From Chitinophaga pinensis (GTDB lineage Bacteria; Bacteroidota; Bacteroidia; UKL13-3), in the NCBI GenBank assembly GCA_945876985.1, contig CAMCQX010000128.1, positions 1-5,478 of the forward strand: a stretch of 5,478 nt of DNA, written 5' to 3'. The position numbers and the translations under genes were made by a program. Positions 1-5,266 of the stretch are shown piece after piece; within the stretch, counting starts at the first letter, position 1; every line of letters begins with the position of its first letter. The notes below the pieces were generated by a model. The model saw only the letters and a list, made by a program, of their open reading frames with translations, searched no databases and had not been told where the DNA came from.

Positions 1-9
1 TTAATTTAA

Positions 10-57
10 AAACACTTCAACACTTAAACACTTCAAAACTTTAACACTTAAAAACTT
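10..57 (-). repeat. 8-bp tandem repeat array, copy 1 (consensus AAGTGTTT on the minus strand)
   Basis: Read on the minus strand, six consecutive 8-nt units follow one another in exact register, all of the form AAGTKTTN. Three of them are the variants AAGTTTTT, AAGTGTTA and AAGTTTTG. The first unit shares its first two bases with the TAA stop codon of the vWA gene (56-58 on the plus strand), so the array is its immediate 3' flank. Positions 1-9 are AT-rich and may be a decayed continuation; the left edge of the window hides the true end. No hairpin-type terminator is visible. The same unit recurs at 3453-3526, in the same orientation relative to the gene it follows. Confidence 0.85.
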
Positions 58-1225
58 ATTTCACCACAGCATCCATCCAAATACATTCACCATTTTTGAA
101 AAGGAAAATATCATCACCAATGGTAAATTCTAAACCGTTCACTAAAGTTTTCATATCCAAATCATCGGTGGTAGTATGAATGCTTCCTTTTGTTTGATAA
201 GCAATTTTCAAATATTCAGAATTAATACCTTTGGCAGTTCCACAAATAATTACATGAATTGGCTTTTTAATTCTTTTCAATAAAGACATATCTCTTACCG
301 GACTATCATCGGCCACTAAAACTATATCGCTATAACCTTTTAAGGTGGTTACAGCCTTATAAACGGCTTCTAAATCGTTTTCCGCATCGTCACCACCTTG
401 GCGGTCTCCACCTTTTTTACGGGTTTCGTCTACATCTTTCTTAAATTTCTTAAAATCTTTTGCTTCAAAACAATAAACACCACCAACAGCACCTACTTTT
501 TTTAATTCATCAGCTAGCTCGCCACCATCATTAAATAAAGTGTAATACATAATCTTTTCACTTTCATAATTTTGCTTGTACCAAATAAGCAATTGACCAA
601 TATATGGAAACATACTTCCGGTCATATCAACTACCATCGAAATTTTTCTCCATTGCGTATTTCGCTTAAAAGTTTTAAAAATAGTTGAATCTTTTAGTTT
701 ATATTCACCTGATAAAAACTTGTCGAACTTAATGGTAGTAATGGCTTCCTTTGTTGGAGCTTCATAAGTAACATAACCTTTTTTGTCATAATGGGCATAA
801 GAACCAACTAATTCACCTTTAGCAAAATTACCTTCTGTTAGCATAAATCCAGCTTCATCGTAGCAGCGTTCGTAACCATTTTTTACCCCATCTTTAAAAA
901 TTTCTTCACATCGTGTACTGCAATTTGGAAAGAAAGAAACACTTGGACCTTCCAAAACTCCATTTTTAAAAGTGTTGCTTAGTTCAATACAATCTTGTGC
1001 ATCAAAAAATTTAATTTCAATGCCTTGTTTTTCATTGTTTTCATAAAAAACTTCATATTTTAAATCATCGTTAGGCCAGTAATAACGCCAAAATCCTTGT
1101 TTTTTTCCGTCAATTGTTACATTGATTGTATCTAAATCGTGAAGTGTAAAAGATTGGCTAAAAACTGGACTTATCAGCACAGATAAAATAATATATATTG
1201 ATATTTTTCTTAAAATATTTTTCAT
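56..1225 (-). CDS. Secreted MORN_2/YwqK-repeat protein with C-terminal von Willebrand A domain
   Basis: The 389-residue product starts at an ATG with a Lys-rich N-terminus and a hydrophobic stretch ending in SPVFSQ, a signal peptide probably cleaved near residue 24. Residues about 35-150 hold imperfect repeats of roughly 22-26 residues with a K-x-G / L-x-G turn followed by aromatic residues (QGFWRYY at 43-49, QGIEIKFF at 67-74, EGPSVSFF at 92-99, NGYERCY at 116-122). This is the MORN_2 or YwqK pattern. Residues about 193-370 resemble a vWA fold: VVDMTGSM at 198-205 is the metal-site (MIDAS) motif, GGDD at 277-280 and LVADD at 303-307 supply the other likely metal-site loops. The canonical DxSxS is here DxTGS, a common variant. 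The role is unknown; binding of a ligand or partner outside the cytoplasm is the usual inference for vWA domains. YwqK proteins are often labelled 'antitoxin', but no toxin partner is seen. The gene lies 14 nt after the phosphatase gene and is probably co-transcribed with it. Confidence 0.85.
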   Translation of the reverse strand: MKNILRKISIYIILSVLISPVFSQSFTLHDLDTINVTIDGKKQGFWRYYWPNDDLKYEVFYENNEKQGIEIKFFDAQDCIELSNTFKNGVLEGPSVSFFPNCSTRCEEIFKDGVKNGYERCYDEAGFMLTEGNFAKGELVGSYAHYDKKGYVTYEAPTKEAITTIKFDKFLSGEYKLKDSTIFKTFKRNTQWRKISMVVDMTGSMFPYIGQLLIWYKQNYESEKIMYYTLFNDGGELADELKKVGAVGGVYCFEAKDFKKFKKDVDETRKKGGDRQGGDDAENDLEAVYKAVTTLKGYSDIVLVADDSPVRDMSLLKRIKKPIHVIICGTAKGINSEYLKIAYQTKGSIHTTTDDLDMKTLVNGLEFTIGDDIFLFKNGECIWMDAVVK

Positions 1226-1239
1226 TAAAAAAGTAAAAT

Positions 1240-1761
1240 TTAGTTATTATTAATCAAAGAATTTAATTTAATTTCTTGATTAATTATTGTGGTAATGTCT
1301 TCATTTGATTCAATCAAATAACCTTTAACACCTGCATCATTTGCACAAGTAATGTCTCGTTCTTTGTCGCCAATAAAAAAACTTTTAGTAACATCCACGT
1401 TGTATTTTGCAATGGCTTTTTCAACCATTAAACTACCTGGTTTTCTACAAATACAATTACTTGTTATTGGATGATGTGGGCAATAGTAAATTTCGGTAAA
1501 TTCAAAACCATTTTTTTTACATTCATGCTGTAAAAAATCATGTATTTTTTTTAATGTTTCATGTGTATAAAATTGCTTTGCAATACCCCCTTGATTGGTA
1601 ATTACAAACAATAAATAACCTTCATTATGTAAATTTTTTAAATTTTCGAAAATAAATGGCAACAATTTAAAATCATCAAATTGTTTTATATAGTCCCCAA
1701 TTTCAAGGTTTAACACACCATCACGGTCAAAAAAAGCTGCTTTTTTCAAAATTATTTTCAA
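1240..1761 (-). CDS. HAD-IIIA phosphatase, GmhB/HisB-N-like (heptose-bisphosphate phosphatase family)
   Basis: A 173-residue cytoplasmic HAD-superfamily phosphatase. Motif I is FFDRDGVLN (10-18), with nucleophile Asp12 and acid/base Asp14. Motif II is TNQGG (55-59), the motif III region is CRKPG (105-109), and motif IV is GDKERD (131-136). The zinc-loop ligands Cys94, His96, Cys103 and Cys105 are all present. GmhB removes the 7-phosphate of D-glycero-D-manno-heptose 1,7-bisphosphate on the way to ADP- or GDP-heptose; HisB-N acts on histidinol phosphate. CPHHP is GmhB-like, but the His96-Cys103 loop is closer in length to HisB-N than to E. coli GmhB, so the substrate is not settled. No other heptose or histidine gene lies in the window. 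There is no ATG start: in-frame TTG codons lie at 1761 and 1749 and a stop lies just upstream. The shorter form would begin MKKAAFFDRDG and is equally plausible. It is first in a leftward pair with the vWA gene. Confidence 0.87.
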   Translation of the reverse strand: MKIILKKAAFFDRDGVLNLEIGDYIKQFDDFKLLPFIFENLKNLHNEGYLLFVITNQGGIAKQFYTHETLKKIHDFLQHECKKNGFEFTEIYYCPHHPITSNCICRKPGSLMVEKAIAKYNVDVTKSFFIGDKERDITCANDAGVKGYLIESNEDITTIINQEIKLNSLINNN

Positions 1762-1771
1762 TAAAATTCAC

Positions 1772-1821
1772 TTCAATAATAATGTAAATTGCAAAATAAA
1801 TTGTTTAAGATTATTATTGAA
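1772..1821. promoter_or_regulatory. Divergent promoter region with a perfect 12-bp inverted repeat
   Basis: The arms TTCAATAATAAT (1772-1783) and ATTATTATTGAA (1810-1821) are exact reverse complements separated by 26 nt. They sit between the leftward phosphatase gene (10 nt from the left arm) and the rightward mannosyltransferase gene (7 nt from the right arm). Each arm, read toward its gene, contains TATTATTG, a 7-of-8 match to the Bacteroidota -7 box TAnnTTTG. On the plus strand a TTG at 1789-1791 lies 20 nt upstream of that box, an acceptable -33 spacing. No equivalent -33 is seen for the leftward gene. The arms could be symmetrical -7 elements, a shared operator, or both. The symmetry is seen directly; the function is inferred. 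Confidence 0.5.
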
Positions 1822-1828
1822 AATATTT

Positions 1829-2554
1829 ATGAACGATAAAATTGTAATTATTCCAACTTATAACGAGCTAGAAAATGCTGAAAACATTATTAGAAAAGTA
1901 ATGAGTTTACAGCCCGAATTTGATTTGTTAATCGTTGATGATAATTCGCCTGATGGAACTGCAAATATTGTAATTAACCTACAAAAAGAATTTAGTAGGT
2001 TACATTTACTTTCTCGTAAAGATAAAAACGGATTAGGCACTGCTTACATTGCTGGATTTAAATGGTGTTTGAATCATCATTATGAATATATTTTTGAAAT
2101 GGATGCCGATTTTAGTCATAATCCCGATGATTTAGTAAAACTTTACGATGCTTGTAAAAATGGAGCTGATTTAGTCATTGGCTCTCGTTATATTACTGGT
2201 GTTAATGTAGTGAATTGGCCAATGAATAGGGTATTGATGAGCTACTTTGCTAGCAGTTATGTGAGGATGATTACTGGCCTAACAATTCGCGATACAACTG
2301 CTGGATTTGTTTGTTATAAACGAATCATTTTAGAAACAATTGAATTAGATAAAATTAGATTCAGAGGTTATGCTTTTCAAATTGAAATGAAATTTACCAC
2401 TTCAAAATTTGGATTTAACATTGTGGAAGTTCCAATCATTTTTACCGACAGAACTTTAGGTGAATCTAAAATGAGTAAACACATATTTAAAGAAGCTATT
2501 TTGGGCGTTATTAGTCTTAAAATAAAAAGTATGTTTAAAAAATATGTTCGTTAA
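1829..2554 (+). CDS. GT2 glycosyltransferase, polyprenol-phosphate mannosyltransferase (Dpm1-like)
   Basis: A single-domain GT-A glycosyltransferase of 241 residues, matching the short Dpm1/Ppm1 type that lacks C-terminal membrane segments. The family moves a sugar, usually mannose from GDP-mannose, onto a polyprenyl phosphate at the inner face of the cytoplasmic membrane, giving a lipid-linked donor for glycan or protein glycosylation. Visible motifs are IIPTYNE (7-13), VDDNSPDGT (36-44), GLGTAY (68-73), the metal-binding MDADFSHNP (91-99), GSRY (118-121), DTTAGF (155-160), YAFQIE (181-186) and FTDRTLGESKM (205-215), all typical of this family. I chose the ATG at 1829: the in-frame TTG at 1817 lies inside the inverted-repeat arm and would add only four residues before the conserved N-terminus. 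Acceptor and exact sugar cannot be read from the sequence; other polyprenyl-phosphate hexosyltransferases remain possible. nadC follows after 39 nt. Confidence 0.9.
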   Translation: MNDKIVIIPTYNELENAENIIRKVMSLQPEFDLLIVDDNSPDGTANIVINLQKEFSRLHLLSRKDKNGLGTAYIAGFKWCLNHHYEYIFEMDADFSHNPDDLVKLYDACKNGADLVIGSRYITGVNVVNWPMNRVLMSYFASSYVRMITGLTIRDTTAGFVCYKRIILETIELDKIRFRGYAFQIEMKFTTSKFGFNIVEVPIIFTDRTLGESKMSKHIFKEAILGVISLKIKSMFKKYVR

Positions 2555-2572
2555 TTAACGAAGATTTTCTTT
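2547..2572 (+). terminator. Possible weak terminator: 16-bp palindrome followed by a T-rich tract
   Basis: TTCGTTAATTAACGAA (2547-2562) is a perfect palindrome that spans the last codons and TAA stop of the mannosyltransferase gene. As RNA it could fold into a 6-bp stem (UUCGUU with AACGAA) and a 4-nt loop, followed by the T-rich GATTTTCTTT. The stem has little GC, so any termination would be weak and nadC may still be read through from upstream. A protein-binding palindrome is an alternative. Confidence 0.35.
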
Positions 2573-2593
2573 CATAAAACAATAAAATTTACA

Positions 2594-3448
2594 TTGAAAA
2601 ACTTATTACAATTACCCGATATACAGGCATTAATTGACATTGCTTTGAGAGAAGACATTGGCTCTGGCGACCATAGTTCATTGGCTTGTATTGGAAATAA
2701 CAAATTAGGAAACGCTTATTGCGTAGCAAAAGATGATGGTGTAATTTGTGGATTGGAATTGGCCGAATTTATTTTCCATCAAATAGATCCATCATTGGTT
2801 TTTAAAACTAATTTTAAAGATGGTGATTTGATTAAAATTGGTGACAATGTTTTTACTGTTGAAGGTAAATCAGTTTCAATATTAACTGCCGAACGATTGG
2901 TACTTAATTTCTGCCAAAGGTTAAGTGGAGTTGCTACGCAAAGTAGAATTATTAGTGACTTAATTAAAAACTACGAAACAAAAGTACTTGATACACGAAA
3001 AACTACGCCTGGCATGCGTTTGTTTGAAAAATACGCTGTAAAAATTGGTGGAAGTTTTAACCATAGAATTGGCTTATACGATATGATTATGTTAAAAGAT
3101 AATCACATTGATTTTGCTGGTGGAATTAAACAAGCCATTGAAAAAACACATGCCTATTTAAAAGCAAATCAGTTGGATTTGAAAATAGAAATAGAAACAA
3201 GAAATTTAGATGAAGTAAAACAAGTACTAGCTGTTGGTGGTGTGAATAGAATTATGCTTGATAATTTTACTCCAGATTTGATAAAACAAGCTGTAGATTT
3301 AATAAATGGAGCTTATGAAACGGAAGCCAGTGGTGGAATTACCATCCATACAATTACTGATTTTGCTAAAGCCGGTGTTGATTTTATTTCAATTGGAGCG
3401 CTTACTCATTCTGCAAAAAGCATTGATTTGAGTTTGAAAGTTTCGTAG
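2594..3448 (+). CDS. nadC: Nicotinate-nucleotide pyrophosphorylase (quinolinate phosphoribosyltransferase)
   Basis: A cytoplasmic enzyme of 284 residues, the usual NadC length. It converts quinolinate and PRPP to nicotinate mononucleotide, CO2 and pyrophosphate in de novo NAD synthesis. The N-terminal open-faced domain carries EDIGSGDHSS (20-29) and the helix ERLVLNFCQRLSG (100-112, with Arg101). The barrel domain carries DTRKTTPG (133-140), GGSFNHR (152-158), LKDNH (167-171), the acidic pair Glu199/Glu201, MLDNF (221-225), EASGGI (244-249) and SIGALTHSAK (266-275). These supply the quinolinate- and PRPP-binding Arg, His, Lys, Glu and Asp residues known for the family, and none is missing. 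The start is TTG: no in-frame ATG lies between the previous stop and the conserved N-terminus, and MKNLLQLPDIQ fits. nadA and nadB are not in the window. An 8-bp repeat array begins 4 nt after the stop. Confidence 0.96.
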   Translation: MKNLLQLPDIQALIDIALREDIGSGDHSSLACIGNNKLGNAYCVAKDDGVICGLELAEFIFHQIDPSLVFKTNFKDGDLIKIGDNVFTVEGKSVSILTAERLVLNFCQRLSGVATQSRIISDLIKNYETKVLDTRKTTPGMRLFEKYAVKIGGSFNHRIGLYDMIMLKDNHIDFAGGIKQAIEKTHAYLKANQLDLKIEIETRNLDEVKQVLAVGGVNRIMLDNFTPDLIKQAVDLINGAYETEASGGITIHTITDFAKAGVDFISIGALTHSAKSIDLSLKVS

Positions 3449-3452
3449 TTCA

Positions 3453-3526
3453 TAGTGTTTAAGTGTTTATGTGTTTATGTGTTAAAGTTTTTATGTGTTT
3501 AAGTGTTTTATTTTTTAAGTGTTTAA
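3453..3526 (+). repeat. 8-bp tandem repeat array, copy 2 (consensus AAGTGTTT)
   Basis: Nine 8-nt units in exact register fill 3453-3524, with AA of a possible tenth. Most are AAGTGTTT or ATGTGTTT. Deviating units are AAGTTTTT (3485-3492) and TATTTTTT (3509-3516). The GTGTTT core recurs at 3455, 3463, 3471, 3495, 3503 and 3519, all multiples of 8 apart. The unit and the orientation relative to the preceding gene match the array at 10-57, and both share the 13-mer GTGTTAAAGTTTT (3479-3491 here; 47 down to 35 on the minus strand there). The array fills most of the nadC-xerD gap and supplies the GTG at 3519 that a naive gene caller would take as the xerD start. Confidence 0.9.
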
Positions 3527-3543
3527 GGAAATAATTCAACATC

Positions 3544-3571
3544 CAAAATTCAAAATTCAAAATTCTAAAAA
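3544..3571 (+). repeat. 7-bp tandem repeat (CAAAATT) in front of xerD
   Basis: Three exact CAAAATT units (3544-3564) and one degenerate CTAAAAA unit (3565-3571) end just before the preferred xerD GTG at 3573. The period is 7, so this is distinct from the 8-bp array 17 nt upstream. If translated from the GTG at 3519 it would encode a low-complexity HPKFKIQNSKK stretch with no counterpart in XerD proteins, which supports treating it as untranslated leader. Confidence 0.75.
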
Positions 3572-3572
3572 A

Positions 3573-4475
3573 GTGTGGCATTCATACATCATAGGTTTTA
3601 AAGCATACTTGCAATTAGAGAAATCGCTGTCCAAAAATAGTATTGAAGCTTATGTGCGAGATGTAGAAAAACTTTGCCAATATTTAAGTATAAAAGAAAG
3701 TTTAGTTGAACCTAACGAAATAACCATTAAAACACTGCGGGATTTTTTGAAATTTATCAATGAACTAGGAATAAATAGTACCAGTCAGGCTAGAATTATT
3801 AGTGGATTAAAGTCTTTTTATCATTATTTATTGATGGAAGATTTAATAAAAATAAATCCAATTGCGTTATTAGAAAGTCCAAAAGTTACGCGTAAAATTC
3901 CTGATACCTTAGCAGTTTATGAAATTGATGAAATGTTGGCAACGCTTGATTTAAGTAAAGATGAATCAACAAGAAATCATGCCATCATTGAAACCATGTT
4001 TAGTTGTGGTTTGAGAGTAAGTGAAGTAATTAATTTAAAAATTACTGATGTGTATGTGGCAGATGAATTTATTAGGGTAGTTGGAAAAGGAAATAAAGAA
4101 AGATTAGTTCCTATTTCTGAAAAAGCATTGAAGGAAATTGATATTTATGTTCATAGTATTAGGAATAAACTAAGTATTGATAAAGATTGCAATGACATTA
4201 TTTTTTTGAACCGTAGAGGAAAAAAATTAAGCAGGGTTTATATTTTTTTAGTTATAAAAGAAATGGCTTTAAAAGCCGGAATCAAAAAAAATATCAGTCC
4301 GCATACTTTGCGCCATTCATTTGCTACAAGCTTGGTAGAAGCTGGTGCGGACTTGCGTTCGGTTCAGCAAATGTTAGGACACGAAAGCATTACTACAACC
4401 GAAATTTACACGCATATTAGTAAAGAATATTTACACGAAGTAATCATTAATTTTCATCCAAGGGGTAAAAAATAA
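3573..4475 (+). CDS. xerD: Site-specific tyrosine recombinase, XerD type
   Basis: Using the GTG at 3573 the product is 300 residues, the normal Xer length. XerC and XerD act together at the chromosomal dif site to resolve chromosome dimers before division. The N-terminal core-binding domain (about 1-90) includes FKAYLQLEKSLSKNSIEAY. The catalytic domain (about 108-295) holds the full set: Arg148 in GLRVSE, Lys172 in GKGNKER, His244 and Arg247 in HTLRHSF, His270 in LGHES and nucleophile Tyr279 in IYTH. These six numbers are the same as the catalytic residues known for E. coli XerD, which supports this start over the upstream GTG at 3519; that one lies in repeat DNA and would add 18 low-complexity residues. 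XerC or an integrase of the same fold is the alternative, but length, motifs and lack of mobile-element context favour a housekeeping XerD. A promoter was not found; the leader is repeat sequence. Confidence 0.92.
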   Translation: MWHSYIIGFKAYLQLEKSLSKNSIEAYVRDVEKLCQYLSIKESLVEPNEITIKTLRDFLKFINELGINSTSQARIISGLKSFYHYLLMEDLIKINPIALLESPKVTRKIPDTLAVYEIDEMLATLDLSKDESTRNHAIIETMFSCGLRVSEVINLKITDVYVADEFIRVVGKGNKERLVPISEKALKEIDIYVHSIRNKLSIDKDCNDIIFLNRRGKKLSRVYIFLVIKEMALKAGIKKNISPHTLRHSFATSLVEAGADLRSVQQMLGHESITTTEIYTHISKEYLHEVIINFHPRGKK

Positions 4476-4479
4476 TTTG

Positions 4480-4487
4480 TATTTTTG
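4480..4487 (+). promoter_or_regulatory. Bacteroidota-type -7 box (TATTTTTG) of the DUF4159 gene
   Basis: TATTTTTG matches TAnnTTTG at every defined position and begins 5 nt after the xerD stop. Initiation a few bases downstream would leave a leader of about 10-15 nt before the ATG at 4509. No clear TTTG or TTG -33 element is seen at the usual 19-21 nt spacing. The TTG at 4485-4487 is part of this box, so it is a poor start codon for the next gene. Confidence 0.5.
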
Positions 4488-4508
4488 ACCATTATCAAAT
4501 CAATAAAT

Positions 4509-5174
4509 ATGTTTAATAAAACCATCAAATTATTAGTAGTTTCTTTACTACTTTTTACTGTTTTTTCGTTTGTTCAAAAGCCCAATTTAAAAATTGCGAA
4601 GCTTAAATATAATGGGGGAGGAGATTGGTATGCCAATAAAACTTCATTGCCCAATTTAATAAAATTTTGTAACGATAATTTAAAAATTGGTTTAATGCCT
4701 GAGGAGGACATCGTAGAAGTTGGAAGTAAAGACATTTTCAACTATCCATTTATACACTTAACTGGACATGGAAACATTGTTTTTAGTAAACAAGAAACTG
4801 AAAATTTACGCAATTATTTAATAGCAGGTGGCTTTTTACATGCCGATGATAATTATGGTTTGAACTTATTTTTCAGACGAGAAATGAAGAAAGTATTCCC
4901 TGAATTGGAGTTTGTAGAATTGCCTTGGAATCACCCAATTTATCATCAAAAATTTGACTTTAACAAAGGATTGCCAAAAGTACACGAACATGAAGGTAAA
5001 TCACCTCAAGGTTTTGGCTTAGTATATAAAGGACGAGTAGTTTGTTTTTATACTTACGAATGCGATTTAGGAAACGGTTGGGAAGACCAAGATATTTATA
5101 ACGATCCAGAAACAGTAAGGCAACAAGCGCTTAAAATGGGTGCTAATTTGTTACAATATGCATTTATCCAATAA
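4509..5174 (+). CDS. Exported DUF4159 domain-containing protein
   Basis: A protein of 221 residues from the ATG at 4509. The start MFNKTIKLLVVSLLLFTVFSF is a signal peptide or N-terminal anchor (about 1-22), so the domain should lie outside the cytoplasm. The remainder looks like one complete DUF4159 domain: YNGGGDWYANKTSLPNL (34-50), FNYPFIHLTGHGNI (77-90), GGFLHADDNYG (107-117), FFRREM (121-126), ELPWNHPIYH (137-146), GLPKVHEHEGKSPQGFG (154-170), FYTYECDLGNGWED (180-193) and ALKMGANLLQYAF (207-219). DUF4159 is thought to be related to the glutamine-amidotransferase-like fold, but I see no convincing catalytic Cys-His-Glu triad; the many conserved His and Asp residues could suggest metal binding (inference). 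Its biochemical function is not known to me. The in-frame TTG at 4485 was rejected because it lies in the -7 box. The gene probably has its own promoter, 33 nt behind xerD. Confidence 0.88.
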   Translation: MFNKTIKLLVVSLLLFTVFSFVQKPNLKIAKLKYNGGGDWYANKTSLPNLIKFCNDNLKIGLMPEEDIVEVGSKDIFNYPFIHLTGHGNIVFSKQETENLRNYLIAGGFLHADDNYGLNLFFRREMKKVFPELEFVELPWNHPIYHQKFDFNKGLPKVHEHEGKSPQGFGLVYKGRVVCFYTYECDLGNGWEDQDIYNDPETVRQQALKMGANLLQYAFIQ

Positions 5175-5238
5175 TTTTAATTTTTAATTTAATAGTCAAA
5201 CATACGTATTCATTGAATTTTTCTTGAATTTAAAAAAA

Positions 5239-5266
5239 AATTACAATAAAATGTTGTTTTGTAATT
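5239..5266. repeat. 8-bp inverted repeat upstream of the lipoprotein gene
   Basis: AATTACAA (5239-5246) and TTGTAATT (5259-5266) are perfect reverse complements with a 12-nt spacer, so the arm centres are 20 bp apart, about two helical turns. A run of A lies on the left side. The element sits midway between the DUF4159 stop and the lipoprotein start. It could be an operator half-site pair or an AT-rich hairpin ending the DUF4159 transcript; on the plus strand only a moderately T-rich stretch follows. Confidence 0.5.

Noticed and set aside
56..1225. YwqK-type antitoxin of a toxin-antitoxin pair
   Set aside because: The protein has a signal peptide and a vWA domain, and the neighbouring phosphatase is not a toxin; the label comes only from the repeat family's usual name.
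1747..1754. TAATTTTG on the minus strand, a perfect TAnnTTTG box, with a TTG 19 nt upstream
   Set aside because: Transcription from it would begin after both possible TTG starts and lose the start codon just before the catalytic FFDRDG of the phosphatase, so it is probably a chance match in AT-rich coding sequence. It would matter only if the phosphatase start or frame were wrong.
1858..2040. 60-residue minus-strand open frame
   Set aside because: It is antisense to the well-supported N-terminal part of the mannosyltransferase gene and shows no domain, signal or start context.
1240..2554. A dedicated heptose or glycan biosynthesis cluster
   Set aside because: Only one phosphatase-like and one mannosyltransferase-like gene are present, on opposite strands, with no sugar isomerase, kinase, nucleotidyltransferase, flippase or polymerase.
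3509..3516. TATTTTTT as the -7 box of xerD
   Set aside because: It is one mismatch from TAnnTTTG, but it is simply a degenerate unit of the 8-bp array and no TTG -33 element lies upstream.
3453..3526. CRISPR array or phage attachment site
   Set aside because: The units are 8 bp with no spacers, and no cas or phage genes are present; the adjacent recombinase has housekeeping XerD features.
3573..4475. Integrase of a mobile element or integron
   Set aside because: The length, the E. coli XerD-identical catalytic spacing and the lack of any cargo, excisionase or direct-repeat borders favour a core XerD.
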